Shown: positions 25,665-38,300 of the stretch, in pieces | Layout of the letters: every line of letters begins with the position of its first letter | Position numbering within the stretch: position 1 is the first letter of the stretch | Source of the DNA: Siderastrea radians | Lineage: Eukaryota > Cnidaria > Anthozoa > Scleractinia > Rhizangiidae | Assembly (NCBI GenBank): GCA_964017195.1 | Contig: OZ024892.1 | Span: forward strand, 6,838,366-6,902,365 | DNA: 64,000 bases | Reading direction: 5' to 3' | The notes under the pieces: generated by a model | Seen by the model: the letters and a program-made list of their open reading frames with translations, nothing else | What the model was told of the DNA's origin: nothing | Databases searched by the model: none | Program-made: the position numbers and the translations under genes

Positions 25665-27594
25665 ATCTATTTATTAACAACTTTTAAAACTTGATTTAAT
25701 CTTCAGTATGTCGTATTTCACAAAAATATCACAATTCCCCCCTCTTTCTTCTTCTCAAACACTCCAAAATCCACCGAAAATTTTACGAATTAAAAACCAC
25801 ATAAAATCGAACTACAACTGCAAAATAATGGAGGCATTTTTGGCTTCGTGAAAAGTTTAAGTAGAAAATTCCATAAAACTGTTCTAAAAGAAAGGGAACT
25901 TGTATACGGTCAGAGAGCCTTCCTTATGTCCTCAACAGTTGAATATAAAATTAAATCGTGCAGTACTTGTTAACTTTTTCGGACGCATTATGCCACATAA
26001 AGTATGGATAACGGGCCTGTTATGGGAGGCTGTGGCTTTTTGTTTATTAATTATAAATTTTCGTAATTTGGATCTGTAGTTTTGGTTTTGTTCTGCAATT
26101 TCTGTTTTTCAACAATGATCTTTGATTATTCTGTGAATTTTGCACACTTTTTACTTCGATGCATATAAAAATTATGTACACTTTTCTACCTAAGAATGGT
26201 TTAGTTCCATTCGAATTAGCGTTGACAATTAACAAAATTTCGAAAGTAAAGACCTTCTGAAGTAACGACGAAATTTGACATTCACAAATCGAAAACACTT
26301 TTTGCCTTTCTTTTCCGTTAGTGAAACGTTCATTAATTCAAAGTGTGACCATTTTAGCGGAAAAAAAAAACAAAAAACAAATCATTTTAATTAGTTCTAT
26401 GGTCGTAAAGGATTTCTGGATCAATTTTCACTTCGATAAAAAATGGCACTTCAGAGCGAAATGTCACCATATCTTGGAACATTCTGGTTGTAAACGATCC
26501 CGGATGTAAGAAGCCCCGGTTATTTTTTTGCAATTTTCTGATGGACAAGCTGGTTTTTGGTCTTTCCCTTTTTCATACTGAAAAGAAATCACAAATTGAA
26601 ATTTATTTCATGATGACAATAAAATCGTGTATGACGATTCACAATTCACTTGACTCTGATGATGACTTCCACTCAGGCTCTCGAAACGTTTGGCAATGTC
26701 ACCACAAACAGTCGTTCGCAGAACCACACTCACCCGGACGATCATACTTTACCGACTGACAAGCCAAATTTGTTTGAATTGTATTTGGAAACTATTTGGA
26801 AAATTGGATTTTGGACTGGACTAGTGGAAATCCAGGATGGGGGATAAGACTATTTTTTACGATGAGACGTCCGTCGCTTGCTTTCCCTCCCTGGTAGAGA
26901 CAAGCAACTTGACTCATAACCTTCCTAGTTTTAAAATGGCACTTGTTTAATGCGGACGATAGATAAACGAGGTATTTATAGTTGTTCGGCCGTTTTCACT
27001 TTAAAACGGGTTTTCCGTCTGAGATAGGTAACGACGATACTTCTTGTGAAACAACAGCCAACGAAATCTGCTGTAATCGTTAGTTTCAACCGGTACCCAC
27101 GGTTCGTTGATGCACATTTTGGATAGCTGATTGGAGAGAGAAAATATCGAGCAAAGTGTATTAATAATTTTATGGGACAACAATGGGTGAACATGCCAGG
27201 ACCAGTTTGAATTCGATGAATTAATAACCAGGACTGGCAAGCTCTTCAGACTCATTGAAACTGGGTGAAGAAACATCTTCTTAGGTAAGCTGTTGCATTT
27301 TTATTGAATATGTTTTGCACGTAGTTACTCTTTAGTTTCAATGAACGTCATACTGCCATATATTGAATCCGCACTAGAATTCGTCAAGAGAGTGTGAATC
27401 AAGCAAATGAAAAGAAAAGCAAGTTTAGATGCTCTTCTCGAGTTTATTCGGAACGATAACTTGCCCGAGGCAAACAGAATTACAACACGAAAACGCGAAG
27501 AAATAAGGTGCGACCGGCCAATTTTTGAAATTTTGTGTGTTCTTTGTTTACTGCTAATTTGATGCGAGGTTTTCCTCTCGTGACATCAATACAC
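25665..27594. other. intergenic sequence with a retroelement-like remnant
   Basis: Mostly anonymous AT-rich DNA. Around 26650-26760 the segment CTGATGATGACTTCC ... CGAAACGTTTGG resembles a repeat common near retroelements in cnidarian genomes, as far as I recall. No intact gene was recognised. Confidence 0.4.
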
Positions 27595-27599
27595 AAAAA

Positions 27600-27960
27600 C
27601 GATTTTATCCTCAAACTCAAAAAAGTGCTCTAGTAATTCAAGCACAAACAATCTACGCAAATAACTTAAACAATTTCTTGTAAATTTCTCTCAAGTGCTT
27701 TCGTCGATGTGACTTACGTCAGTTCAACTCGCTTAGTTAGAAAAAGGAAGTCAGGTTGAAAGGAAAGCAACTCAAACTCAAAAGTGAAAGCACCTCAAAC
27801 TCACAAGTGTGCTCTAGTAATTCAAGCACAAACAATCTACGCAAATAACTTAGACAATTTCTTGTAAATTTCTCTCAAGTACTTTCTTCGATGTGACTTA
27901 CATCAGTTCAACTCGTTTAGTTAGAAAAAGGAAGTCAGGTCGAATGGAAAGCAACTCAAG
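27600..27960. repeat. two-copy ~176-bp tandem duplication
   Basis: The segment GTGCTCTAGTAATTCAAGC to GGAAAGCAACTCAA occurs at about 27613-27780 and again at about 27794-27960 with a few substitutions. Confidence 0.85.
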
Positions 27961-29357
27961 CATTAAGCAGGTGTTGTAATTGTTGTAATTTATTTGACTA
28001 TTCGTGACCTGAAGTAGTCACGAGATTGCAGGTATCTATATTGAATACGTACGACACTAACTCCTTATCTCCTTTTTCCGGTCCGTTGTGATCTCGTGAC
28101 TTGAATATTTTTCATCGGCACATCGTCAAGGTTGATATTTATTACACTAAACCTTGAACTGAGAGTCGTGAAAGGTGAAAACAGCATTTCTCTTTCTTCA
28201 TTTCCAATATACAGGTTTGCAATCCCCAATCCCGCCTTCAATTTTTGTCCCGTCCCGTTTTCCCGCCTGAATCAGAATCCCCGATCCCGTTTTGGTGTGG
28301 CGCGAATTTTCCGAGGCCACAACATTTGCTAGACACTGTTCTCTTGGAATATCTCCCTTTTGTTGACTCCAAAACCTCTTTGCTTTGTACAATAAAAATT
28401 ACCAGAGCTAGTACTTAAAAATCTTAGCCTTCCCAAACTGTTACCTTCTTTTTAAATTGACCCGTTAATAAGCAAAAATATCTTGTAAACTTCATTTGTT
28501 GATTAACGAGTCTCAGAGCAAACTCGTCTTCGTATAACTTATGCTGCGCTCCTCTTTCATTTTTCGGCTCTTTATGCCTCCTTCCTTTATAGGCTATCAT
28601 GGTCATAGTTAAACAATACCACGTCGAAACGACCACCCCGTTGATCCGACCGAAATTTTATGGTCGGTAGGTAGTCGCATTAATAACGGAGCTTTCATTG
28701 AATATAGGTACAAGAGAAATTAAGTGTCGCCTTTACGGCAAACACAAACTTGGTTTTTTAACAATTTTCTACGTTTTTCTTTCAACGCGAAGGACTGTTT
28801 TTGGCCCAAGTGAACGACGTATTTATGTTTTTGTGTCGTTGATTCTGTGATAATCACTAGGTAATAACGTTTAAGCCCAAATCTGTTATATCTCAAAATA
28901 GATATGTAGAATAATGGATAACTGTCAGCTTATAAACTGATTACGAGGAGAGCAGAACAAGGGGTTAAATGATCTGATCTGTGTAGCGTCAACTTGTTTT
29001 CTGTTCTCTTCACTTTTAGAAAGTTAAAATGACTCTGAACGAGGAAAATTTTACGTATTTATACACGACAAAACGGGCAACGGACAGGTTTGCCGTGGAA
29101 GACGCCCACTCAACCAGTGCAAAATTTGAAGGAGGATATGTACATCCCGCTTCCCGAATTTAATCCTGTGTCCCGAATCCCACACTTAATTTAAGTACAT
29201 ATTGTCCCCAAATCCCCCTTGACTGTAAGCTCTAGCCCACCAAACCTTCTTTTGACCCTCTATAGAACGAAGCCAGAAGGGAAAGTCTTCCAACAAACTG
29301 TTTTTAAAGTTCCTTTGAAATCTATCTCTAACTAGACATTTTTTCTTGTTTCAGAGA
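27961..29357. other. upstream region of the vWA gene
   Basis: Non-coding. A TTTCAG|AGA-ATG context directly before 29358 suggests an intron acceptor in the 5' UTR, so at least one untranslated exon probably lies in this stretch. Confidence 0.4.
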
Positions 29358-32300
29358 ATGATATCTAATACAGGTGTGGTTCTGTTTGGTTGGTTTCTAG
29401 TGCTTACAAGTGAGTCAGACAAAACGAAACAAACGTAACAACCCTTTTTGCCGTCTCCTCTTTAAGGTGTTTCGATACAGTTTTGGGGGACCATAACTAA
29501 CTTTTTGAATCGGCTCTTAGACAATCTTCTCCTTGTCAGATCAACGTGAAATTTGCAGTACTTGTTGGTTTTGAATTGAACTTTAGCGTGGTTTGCATTT
29601 TGTAAAAATCGATATTTCCCCGACAACGATAAACAAAATCCTCGAAAACAGTAAAATGGAAATTTTGCACGATCCAGATTTCGCCTCGAAAAGCAAATAC
29701 CAACATTTTAAACTGTGGTGTATGCAAACAAAATATACAAGAACAAAAAAATTCTGTATGTTTGTTTTGAAGTAAATCGCAAAAACATTTTCAACCTTAG
29801 TTTTTGCCTAGTAATAGTAAATGCACTGAGAAATAAAGAAAGTTTTGAGTCTGATTAACATTGATTCACTGGAACACTTTTAGATTTAACGTTAAAGAGG
29901 ATGTATGAACCGATGGAGAAGGTTGCGTTACAAATTCACAGTTGGCAAGTAGATGCTAATATATTCAAAGTAATGCGTTATTCATTGGTTCGTGATTTTT
30001 ATCTGGTTTCTTTGTTCTTTGTTGCACTGTAGATTACAACGAAAAATAAAAATCACGGAGGAATGCATTGCGCATTATTTAGAATATATTAGCATTTACT
30101 TGAATTGCCAACTGTTTGTATGTAACGCAAGCCTTTCCGTCGGCTCATACGTCCTCTTTAACGTTAAATCTAAAAGTGTTCCAGTGAATCAATGTTAATA
30201 AGACTCAAAACTAAAATTGGTCGTCAAGCACGCATGTTTAATGTTTAAAAAAAAATCTATCGAGCCGTTCTTAAGATTTTTGCAAAAGCGCTCACATTAA
30301 AAAAATACCACAAAATTATTACGCGAATGATCTTGGAAAAACAAGTCGTTCTCGAGATCGCGAACACCAGTTTCAACAAAACTTTCTAGGCGTAAAATAG
30401 TAAGTAAAAGACACAGTTTAACAGTATTTACTAGCTATTTCATCAACGCGTTGATCATTTTTCGGTGCATTTACTATTACTAGGCAAAGACTAAGGTTGA
30501 AAATGTTTTTGCGATTTACTTCAAAACAAACATACAGAATTTTTTTGTTCTTGTATATTTTGTTTGCCATACAGCACAGATTAAGACGCTGGTATAATCT
30601 CGTTCCCAGATCTCGCGGGTGGGCGAAGCCGAAGGTGAGATCTCGCCTTCGGCTTCGCCCACCCGCAAGATCTGGGAACGAGATCAATGCTGGTATTTGC
30701 TTTTCGAAGCGAAATCTGGATCATGCACAATTTCAATTTTACTATTTTCGAGGATTTTTGTTTATCGTTGTCATGGAAATATCGAGTTTTACAAAATGTA
30801 AACCAAGCTAAAGTTCAATCCAAAATCAACAAGTACTGCAAATTTCACATTGATCTGACAAGGAGTAGACTGTCTAAGAGCCGATTCAAAAAGTTAGGTA
30901 TGGTCCCAAAAAAACTGTATCGAAACACCTTAATTCATATTAGATTGTCTATTGATAAGGAAAAACCTCATTTGCATTTACAGTTAACACACATTTACAT
31001 ACGCGTCTACAATACTAGGTTCGTCAATAAACCTGGTCAGTTGGTAGCCATAGTCTGTTTTGAATTCCAGACGACTTTATATAATATTGCACGAAGAATA
31101 ACCCTAGTATCTAGGCAACCATAACGCTATACAATCCAAAATTCAAAATACAAAATAATCAATAACAACAACCAGAACAACAACAATAATAGTAGTAGTA
31201 ACTATATATCAAAAGAAGCTAGAGTTCAGTTTCTACTGTGCAATAGTCATACGAAGAAATGTTTGTAGCTTCATTTCATGATAGCGTGACAACTGTCCTT
31301 GGGATCGGAAATAACTCCACTCGCCTTTCGTGCTGATCAGTTGACCTTCTCCAACCTGGTTGATTCGGACCGATTCCGTGATCTGCCTCAACATCGCATC
31401 GTTATGAAACGTTCCTGTGACATTCATGGTGAAGCCTGGGACGTCACCTCCATGATTATCACAGGAATGTCTCCACAACACAGAACTTTCCACCCGCTTC
31501 TTAAGGCGAGTGTAAGCACTTCTGAATGTTTCCCCGATGTACTTATGGCGGCAAACTTGACATACCAGCTCATAAGTAACACCGGTACTGCGACAAGACC
31601 CTTTTCTGCCAGTGCTGCAGACCAGACAATCGAAGTTGTTACATTGCTTTTCTCTGAACGGGTCTGATCTTTGTAACATTCTCTTCAGGGTTACACCTGA
31701 TTGCTCGACCACCTTGATTTTAGATTTTTTAAAATTTAAAATTTAAAATCAAGGTGGTTTGCTAATTTCTAGCTATAGCCTGATACCCATACTCTGTTAC
31801 TGATTTTCTAGTTTTGTGATTGGTTAACCACACACAGGTTATCAGCGAATGACTCTGCTTTTTACCTTATGAGGAAATTGGATGCCATGGCATATGCCGT
31901 GGCGTTCAGTAATTCATATGCATATTATTTATATGCATACTCAATAATTTTCCCACAGAAGCAGAATTTAATTGCCAAAGGAAGATAGACATGGTGATAC
32001 TATTGGACAGCTCAGCCAGTGTCACAGAAGATGACTTTGCCACCACCAAGAAATTTGCTGCTAATCTTGTCAAGCACTTTCAAATTTCAAAAGATAAGAC
32101 TAATGTGGCTGCCATGTCATTCAGTCAGTATGTACATACCGGAAGGAACTTCAACGATGCCGTCTCTCAGGGAGCTGTCGTGAAGGCAATAGAAGAACTC
32201 CCCTACGAAGGATCTACTACCAGACTTGATTTTGCTCTTGAGAAGCTCCTGGGCGAAACCTTCAACAAGGCTCACGGGGCGAGAATTCCAAATAAAGGTA

Positions 32301-35300
32301 TAGACTTATAGACTTGTTTAAAAAATGGTACACCAACACGTACTTGTGTAACTTCATTGCTTAAGGTGATTCCATTCAATTGCATTGCGCATCCTTTCAG
32401 TAGTTATAGAGTTGGCGGTTCGAGACCAGTTTTTTCAAAACTGGTCTTGAACAGCGCCAACTCTATAACTACTATCCATCTGATGGAAATCATTTTATGG
32501 AAAGGAGGCGAGCAGGCTCGGGAAGTCGTTGACGAAGTCAACGAGCGAGCCTCCTCACAGCCTATTGTGGGTAGACATACAATCTCTTCGAGATTGTATG
32601 TCGTAGGGCGCAATAGGCATATTGGTTCCATCACATGGCTTCATCACATGGCTTCATCACGGCAATAGACCCCCCGGCATGCTAAGTATTTGGATGGCTT
32701 GCGAAGCAAGACGTTCAAATACTTAGCACGGGGATGGGGGGGTCGTTATTGCAAAAGGCGCCTTGGTGGGAAGAGCTATTATATTTCGAAGAAATATAAT
32801 AGCGATGGGCGCCTTATTATGTGATGGTTTTTTGTGATGGTATTATGTGATGGCAATCATTTTATTTGGATAAATATTTGGATAACTATATGTATTTTAT
32901 ATATGCTAGATCCATATTTTTCGCATTGGGGAACAAAAGCGAAAGCTTTTGTGAGGCAGTGAATTGATCGCAAAGCGATCAAGAGGGGAAGTTTCTTTTT
33001 GCGATGCTGGTTTCATATGCTAGATCCATATTTTTGCATTGGGGAACAAAAGCGGAGCTTTTGTGAGGCAGTGAATTGATCGCTTTGCGATCAAGAGGGG
33101 AAGTTTCTTTTTGCGATGCTGGCTCCATCTGATGGCAATCATTTTATTGAAATCTATATGTTTTATCTCATGATGTATCCAACGCATTATTCCTTCACGT
33201 GACGTCACACTGCAGGAAGTTTATAATTCTCGGAAAAGCAGGAAGTTTTTCTCAGAAACAAGTCTGGACATGTCTGGTGAAAACAGGAAATGACTAAGCT
33301 ATTGACCAATTAAAAATGTACCCATAAATTACTTTTTCGTGTAAAAATATCAGAACTTGCTCCAGTTTGATAAAAATTTCAGAAGTAGCTTCCGGTTGAC
33401 GAAATATATCAAAGCCTCCTCCTAATGCTGTACCAATACCTGCGCCCAATGATGGACTGATGTTGGATGAATTAGTAATTTAGGTAGAACTTATTTAATA
33501 CAATGATGTCCGTAAGCGAAACTTTTGATTCCATTGTTTGCTATATATCTTTTATCGTCGAAACAGCTTAGTGACACTTTATTGAGCTCGTAACTTCCAA
33601 GTTGATGGTTAATACTTCTGATTGTCTTCATGGTATGATGTATTTGTTTATTTTCTAATAAAACATTTTTGTAGTCTTGATGTTTGATGTTGTTCTTTAT
33701 TATATTTTTCTTAATTCCCTTAGCTGTTTTTCCGCCTTTATTATTGTCTTTGATGTAACTGTACATTTTAGATCGCAAACCGACGAATTCTGTTATTGGA
33801 ATTCCAGCTGCTTCATCTTTGAATTTACCGATTACCTTCTTGTTTGTTGTATCGAAATACGGCGAGCTTTCTGGGTAGTCGCTGTTGTCAAATCGATCTT
33901 TGTCATTCCAAAAGTCTTGGTAAACATCTTCTGCTTCAATTTCATATGTTAATGAGTCTGTGTCTGTGAATAATAATTTGGCTTTATTTCCATACTTTTT
34001 TTTGATGTAATTATAATGGAAATTATACATTAATGTTTTGCTTAGATCAAGGATACACATACCAATATATGCCGGCCTGTTTAAAGTGAGCGTTTCCTTT
34101 ATTTTATGCACTGCAACTAGATTTTCGTTGAAGATCTTACTGCTTACATAAGTTGGTTTACTCACCATCTTCAATAATTTCTTTTCATCTGTGATAAGTC
34201 GGACATCAACACGCTTTCTTATGTTTTCCATTGTTTTACCAAATACTGAGTTATTCATAAGTTTGAAAAAGTCTTTTTCGAATGAATTTTTCGCTTGAGT
34301 ACGTTTTATTGTATTAAAGCTAATGTACTCTTTGAGCCAAGGCGACTGATTGAATTCTAACACTCGATGGACTTTGTTTATTTTCAATCCAAGATCAAGG
34401 TACAGTTGCAGGTTTCTGTAATGCAGAACATATTTTTCTTTATTCGATAATGTTGGTATTAATTTGTGTACTAATCCTGTTGATATATTGTACCTTGTAG
34501 CTATATTTTTGCAATAATCAGAGAGCATATCTTTTTTGACACAAACTCTCTCGGCAGCTACTGGGTAGTCATTATGATTGTCATGCAACTCTTTGGGGTA
34601 TTCTAAATCAACTTCTATTAACAATCCTTTATTACTGTCTTCATTATACTGAGCTAAATTAATTTTATTAATCTGCTTTTCTGACATCCATTTGAAACCT
34701 CCAGTAGGAAGATATTGGCTCATTGCCCAACCATACAGGTTATTGGCGTCAAGATACATAATGTACTTTGAGGGCGCCTTATCATCGTATTCTTTCATGT
34801 ATTTGTTGTTTGCTGAACCAAATCGATTTGCAATATAACTGATTCCACCACGCATGCCTTTTTCAATGAATTGAAACATGTCTATGTCTGTCATTAGTTC
34901 CAATTTGATATCAGTCATTTTTAGCATAGCATCCCATGACAAACCAGGAGACGTGAAATAATGACATGGATCTAGTTTATAATACTGAAGACAGGTCTTA
35001 CGGAAGTTTTCGAATACATCAGCTAATAAAAGGATATCAGACTGGAGATATAAATTATGGTATTCACCCATTGTTTGTAATTGAAATTTATTCCACACTT
35101 TCTTAGCATGACAATAATCTTCATCTGAAATATGCTCATTATTCAATATGCTGTAAAATTCTTCTTTCGTTGGTAATTCTGTTTTATTGAATTTCTCAAA
35201 ACTGTCCATGTAATCATACGGATAAATGCCTTTTCGTGTCATAAGCTTGAATTTTTCTTTTTGGAATATTTTGTTTGTATACTTTAAAGCTTCTGCAGGT

Positions 35301-38300
35301 AAGTTGCTGACTAATTTATCCAAACTTGAGCTCATGAATTGGAAACTGTCGATGAATGTCAGATGTTTACCAAGCATAAAAGCCATGTATTTTTCCATAT
35401 TGTTAGGAATTGCATTTATGTTCATTTGTTTCTCCTCTCCTTTATTATTTTTGTATGCATGTTTCTTAACAAAAGCTCCAATCTCTTGCATAATGAAATG
35501 ACTGTCGTAACCTCTCAAATTATGGAATATGACTGGAATTTTTATTTCTTTTGGGTTTATTCTAAGTTTCAGATTACATTCTTGGTGAGCTGAGCCTCTG
35601 AATTTACCTGTAATATGGCAATGATCTCTCACTTGAATGTCTTTTTCAGTATATTTTTTATCACAGATGTGGCATGTTGTTGCTTTTTTGAATTCCTGTT
35701 CATTCTCTTCTGTCATTCTCAATGGTTTATTGAAATATTTTTTCATTATTCTTTTGCAGTATTTCACTTCTTCTAAAATATTTTCCATGAATTTATAAAC
35801 AGCCTTTTCACCTCTGTATAGTTGTATTGGTTTTGTATATTTGTCGTCATAACAACAAACTACTTTATAACCATATCCACAGTCTGTATGTTTTTGGTAT
35901 GCTTCTGTGTATGATGACTCATTATTCTGTTGGCATCCATGAATCTTCTCTGTTATAGCCTCAAAATCAGCATAAATGACAAATGGAACAGGTTGCTGTT
36001 TATGGAAGTTGTTGAATTTCAGTATGTTGTTATCTTTAGTTGGCATTTTAATTGCTTGGGTGCCGTTCACTTGAATGCAATTGTCTTTATGATTGTTTAG
36101 AACCCTGTCTGAACTGAAACATTGCAGACACCGCATACAAAAGTGTTTTCTACGTTCGTGTTTTGTTTGATTATACATGAACTTGTTGAAATCCTTTATG
36201 AGAACATAATGCTTGTTTTCATTTTTTGTTATCAGAAGTAGTTCCATATGATCTTCATACTTTTCTCTTGAAACATAGATGGGATATGGCTCTTTGTTTT
36301 CATATCCAAATACACTTATATTGATACTGTTTTGCTTCTCAATTTTGTTGTAATGTTTGACACTGACTGGAAAATCAATGTTTGAGTAATCTAACTTTTC
36401 AATGTATGGTTTATCGACTTTTTTAATCCTTTGAGGATATTTTTCTTGTGGGTTTAAGTGTCGGATATGACACCATCTAAAACATTCATTATCCTCATTT
36501 TTCATGTTAATTAGTCCCTTAGCACTATTTCGCAGTTCAGAAGGCAATTGGATATATGAGGATCCATTCATGGGCTTGTATTTGACAATGTTCAGGTAAT
36601 GGTTATCAACTGATTGTACCGTCCATCCTGATCCTTCTGATATCCATTGAGCTATCTTGTTTAAGATATTTTGTTTAGACATTTGTAATGCTTCATTGAT
36701 TTCCATTTGGTTGATTATTGTTTGACTTGTACTATTGAAATATGCTGACTTTTCGACTATTACATCAGCTGATATTTTTTCGAAAGTGACTTTCAATGTT
36801 TCAACATATTTCAAGCCTTTCATTTCATTCAATAAATTTGTTACATGACGTTCTACAGCCTTTCTTGTGTTTTGCATTTGGGTTAAGGGGTCTTTATTGC
36901 TTTTAATGTCAATTTCAAATGACTTGGTAAACCCTTTTAAAGCTTTGTCTGTTTGTTTTATTATGGTTCTTGGTGTTGGAACCGGTTTTTTTGCAGCATT
37001 TTTCTTGGTTCTTGGTGCTGGGACTGGTTTGTAATTATCCCGGAACTCTGCTGGTGGTTGAATAATATTATCTTCATACTGCTTGACCATTTCTTTGACA
37101 CTTTTCCGAGGTGTTGGTATTGGTCTTCTTTTTTGTTGAACTGGCTTCTTATTCTCCTGCTTCAGAAGCAATTTAATAAGTTGTGATTTGCTGAGTTTCT
37201 TCAAACTAGCTTTATCCATATTAATATGATTAGATTCTTTCATTTGCATTCTATGTATATATTACTATAGTAAAATATTATTTAAGTAGTTTCAACTCGC
37301 GTTTAAGCATGGTCAAGAATTCAAATGATCCAATTATGCTAACATATGGTATAGTAGGTCTTCAACCTTCTTGCGATCAGTTGTAGCTCGTAGTATTATA
37401 TTGCTGAAATCATTACTATCGCGTATGACGTACTGTGATTTAATTTTTTGTATAGTGACACCACTGAATCGTTCATCAACGAATACGGAATTTCTTGTTC
37501 CTTCTGCTTTTTCGTCAAGTTCATCTAAAAGTCCGGTTATGTACTCTTTTACTCTTATAAACGCTTCATATTGTGATTTTTTTGGTTTAGCATTCTCCTG
37601 TTTCGACATTGGTTTAGCCTTCTTTACTTTCGTTAGTGGTTTAGCCTTATTCACCTTGTTCTTTTTTAGTAAGTGTAGGAAGTGTTGATGATTTTTTAGT
37701 ATGACGTTTTCTACATCAGCTCGCCTTAATTTGGAAACTTGGAAACCCTTTTTCACGGCGATGACCTCCTTTTTCAATTCTTTTACGGTGAAGTTTTTTA
37801 GATGATTTTTTAATTGTTCATTTACCATATATATATATGTATATATTTATATATGGGAAAAATCTTTAATTATGTACGTATGATATTTATAATTCATGTA
37901 TTTTCGCACGGTACTCTAACAGATTAGGCAAATCGCCTATATTTAAACCATAATCATATGGTCTGAATCCATTCTCATGTACCCATATAACCCTGTTTAA
38001 TTTCTTTCTAATAATTTTATTCGTCAAAGCATCTAGAACTGTTGTATTGATATAATATTCGAGTTTTTGGTGATTGTTTTTGAATGTTAATAAATTTTTT
38101 CTGATACTGGATAATGACATTCCATATTTCATAGCTTTATTTTTTAGAGTTTTTATAAATGCTTCTCTATCTTTGCTTTTTTCATACCCTGGCATGCCTG
38201 GTTCATAATGCGGCATCATAGGTAGACTATCAATGAATATAAAGTGATTGAATTTCTTATATACTTGGTCATTAATTGGTTTGAAATCCCATCCAGCACC

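Larger units (their letters stand above)
32399..33260. repeat. Polinton left terminal inverted repeat (862 bp)
   Basis: This pairs with 49940-50688. The inner 138 bp are identical to the right copy, while the outer part differs by indels. It consists largely of hairpins: a 75-bp terminal palindrome, a nested stem at about 32498-32553, GCCTATTG...CAATAGGC enclosing GACATACAATCTC, the two stems at 32661-32816, and two tandem ~110-bp units (about 32903-33013 and 33015-33120) that each carry two small hairpins. Confidence 0.93.

Noticed and set aside
33020..33208. 62-codon frame present in both Polinton TIRs (also 49992-50180)
   Set aside because: Identical because the TIRs are identical; it spans hairpins and has no promoter box.
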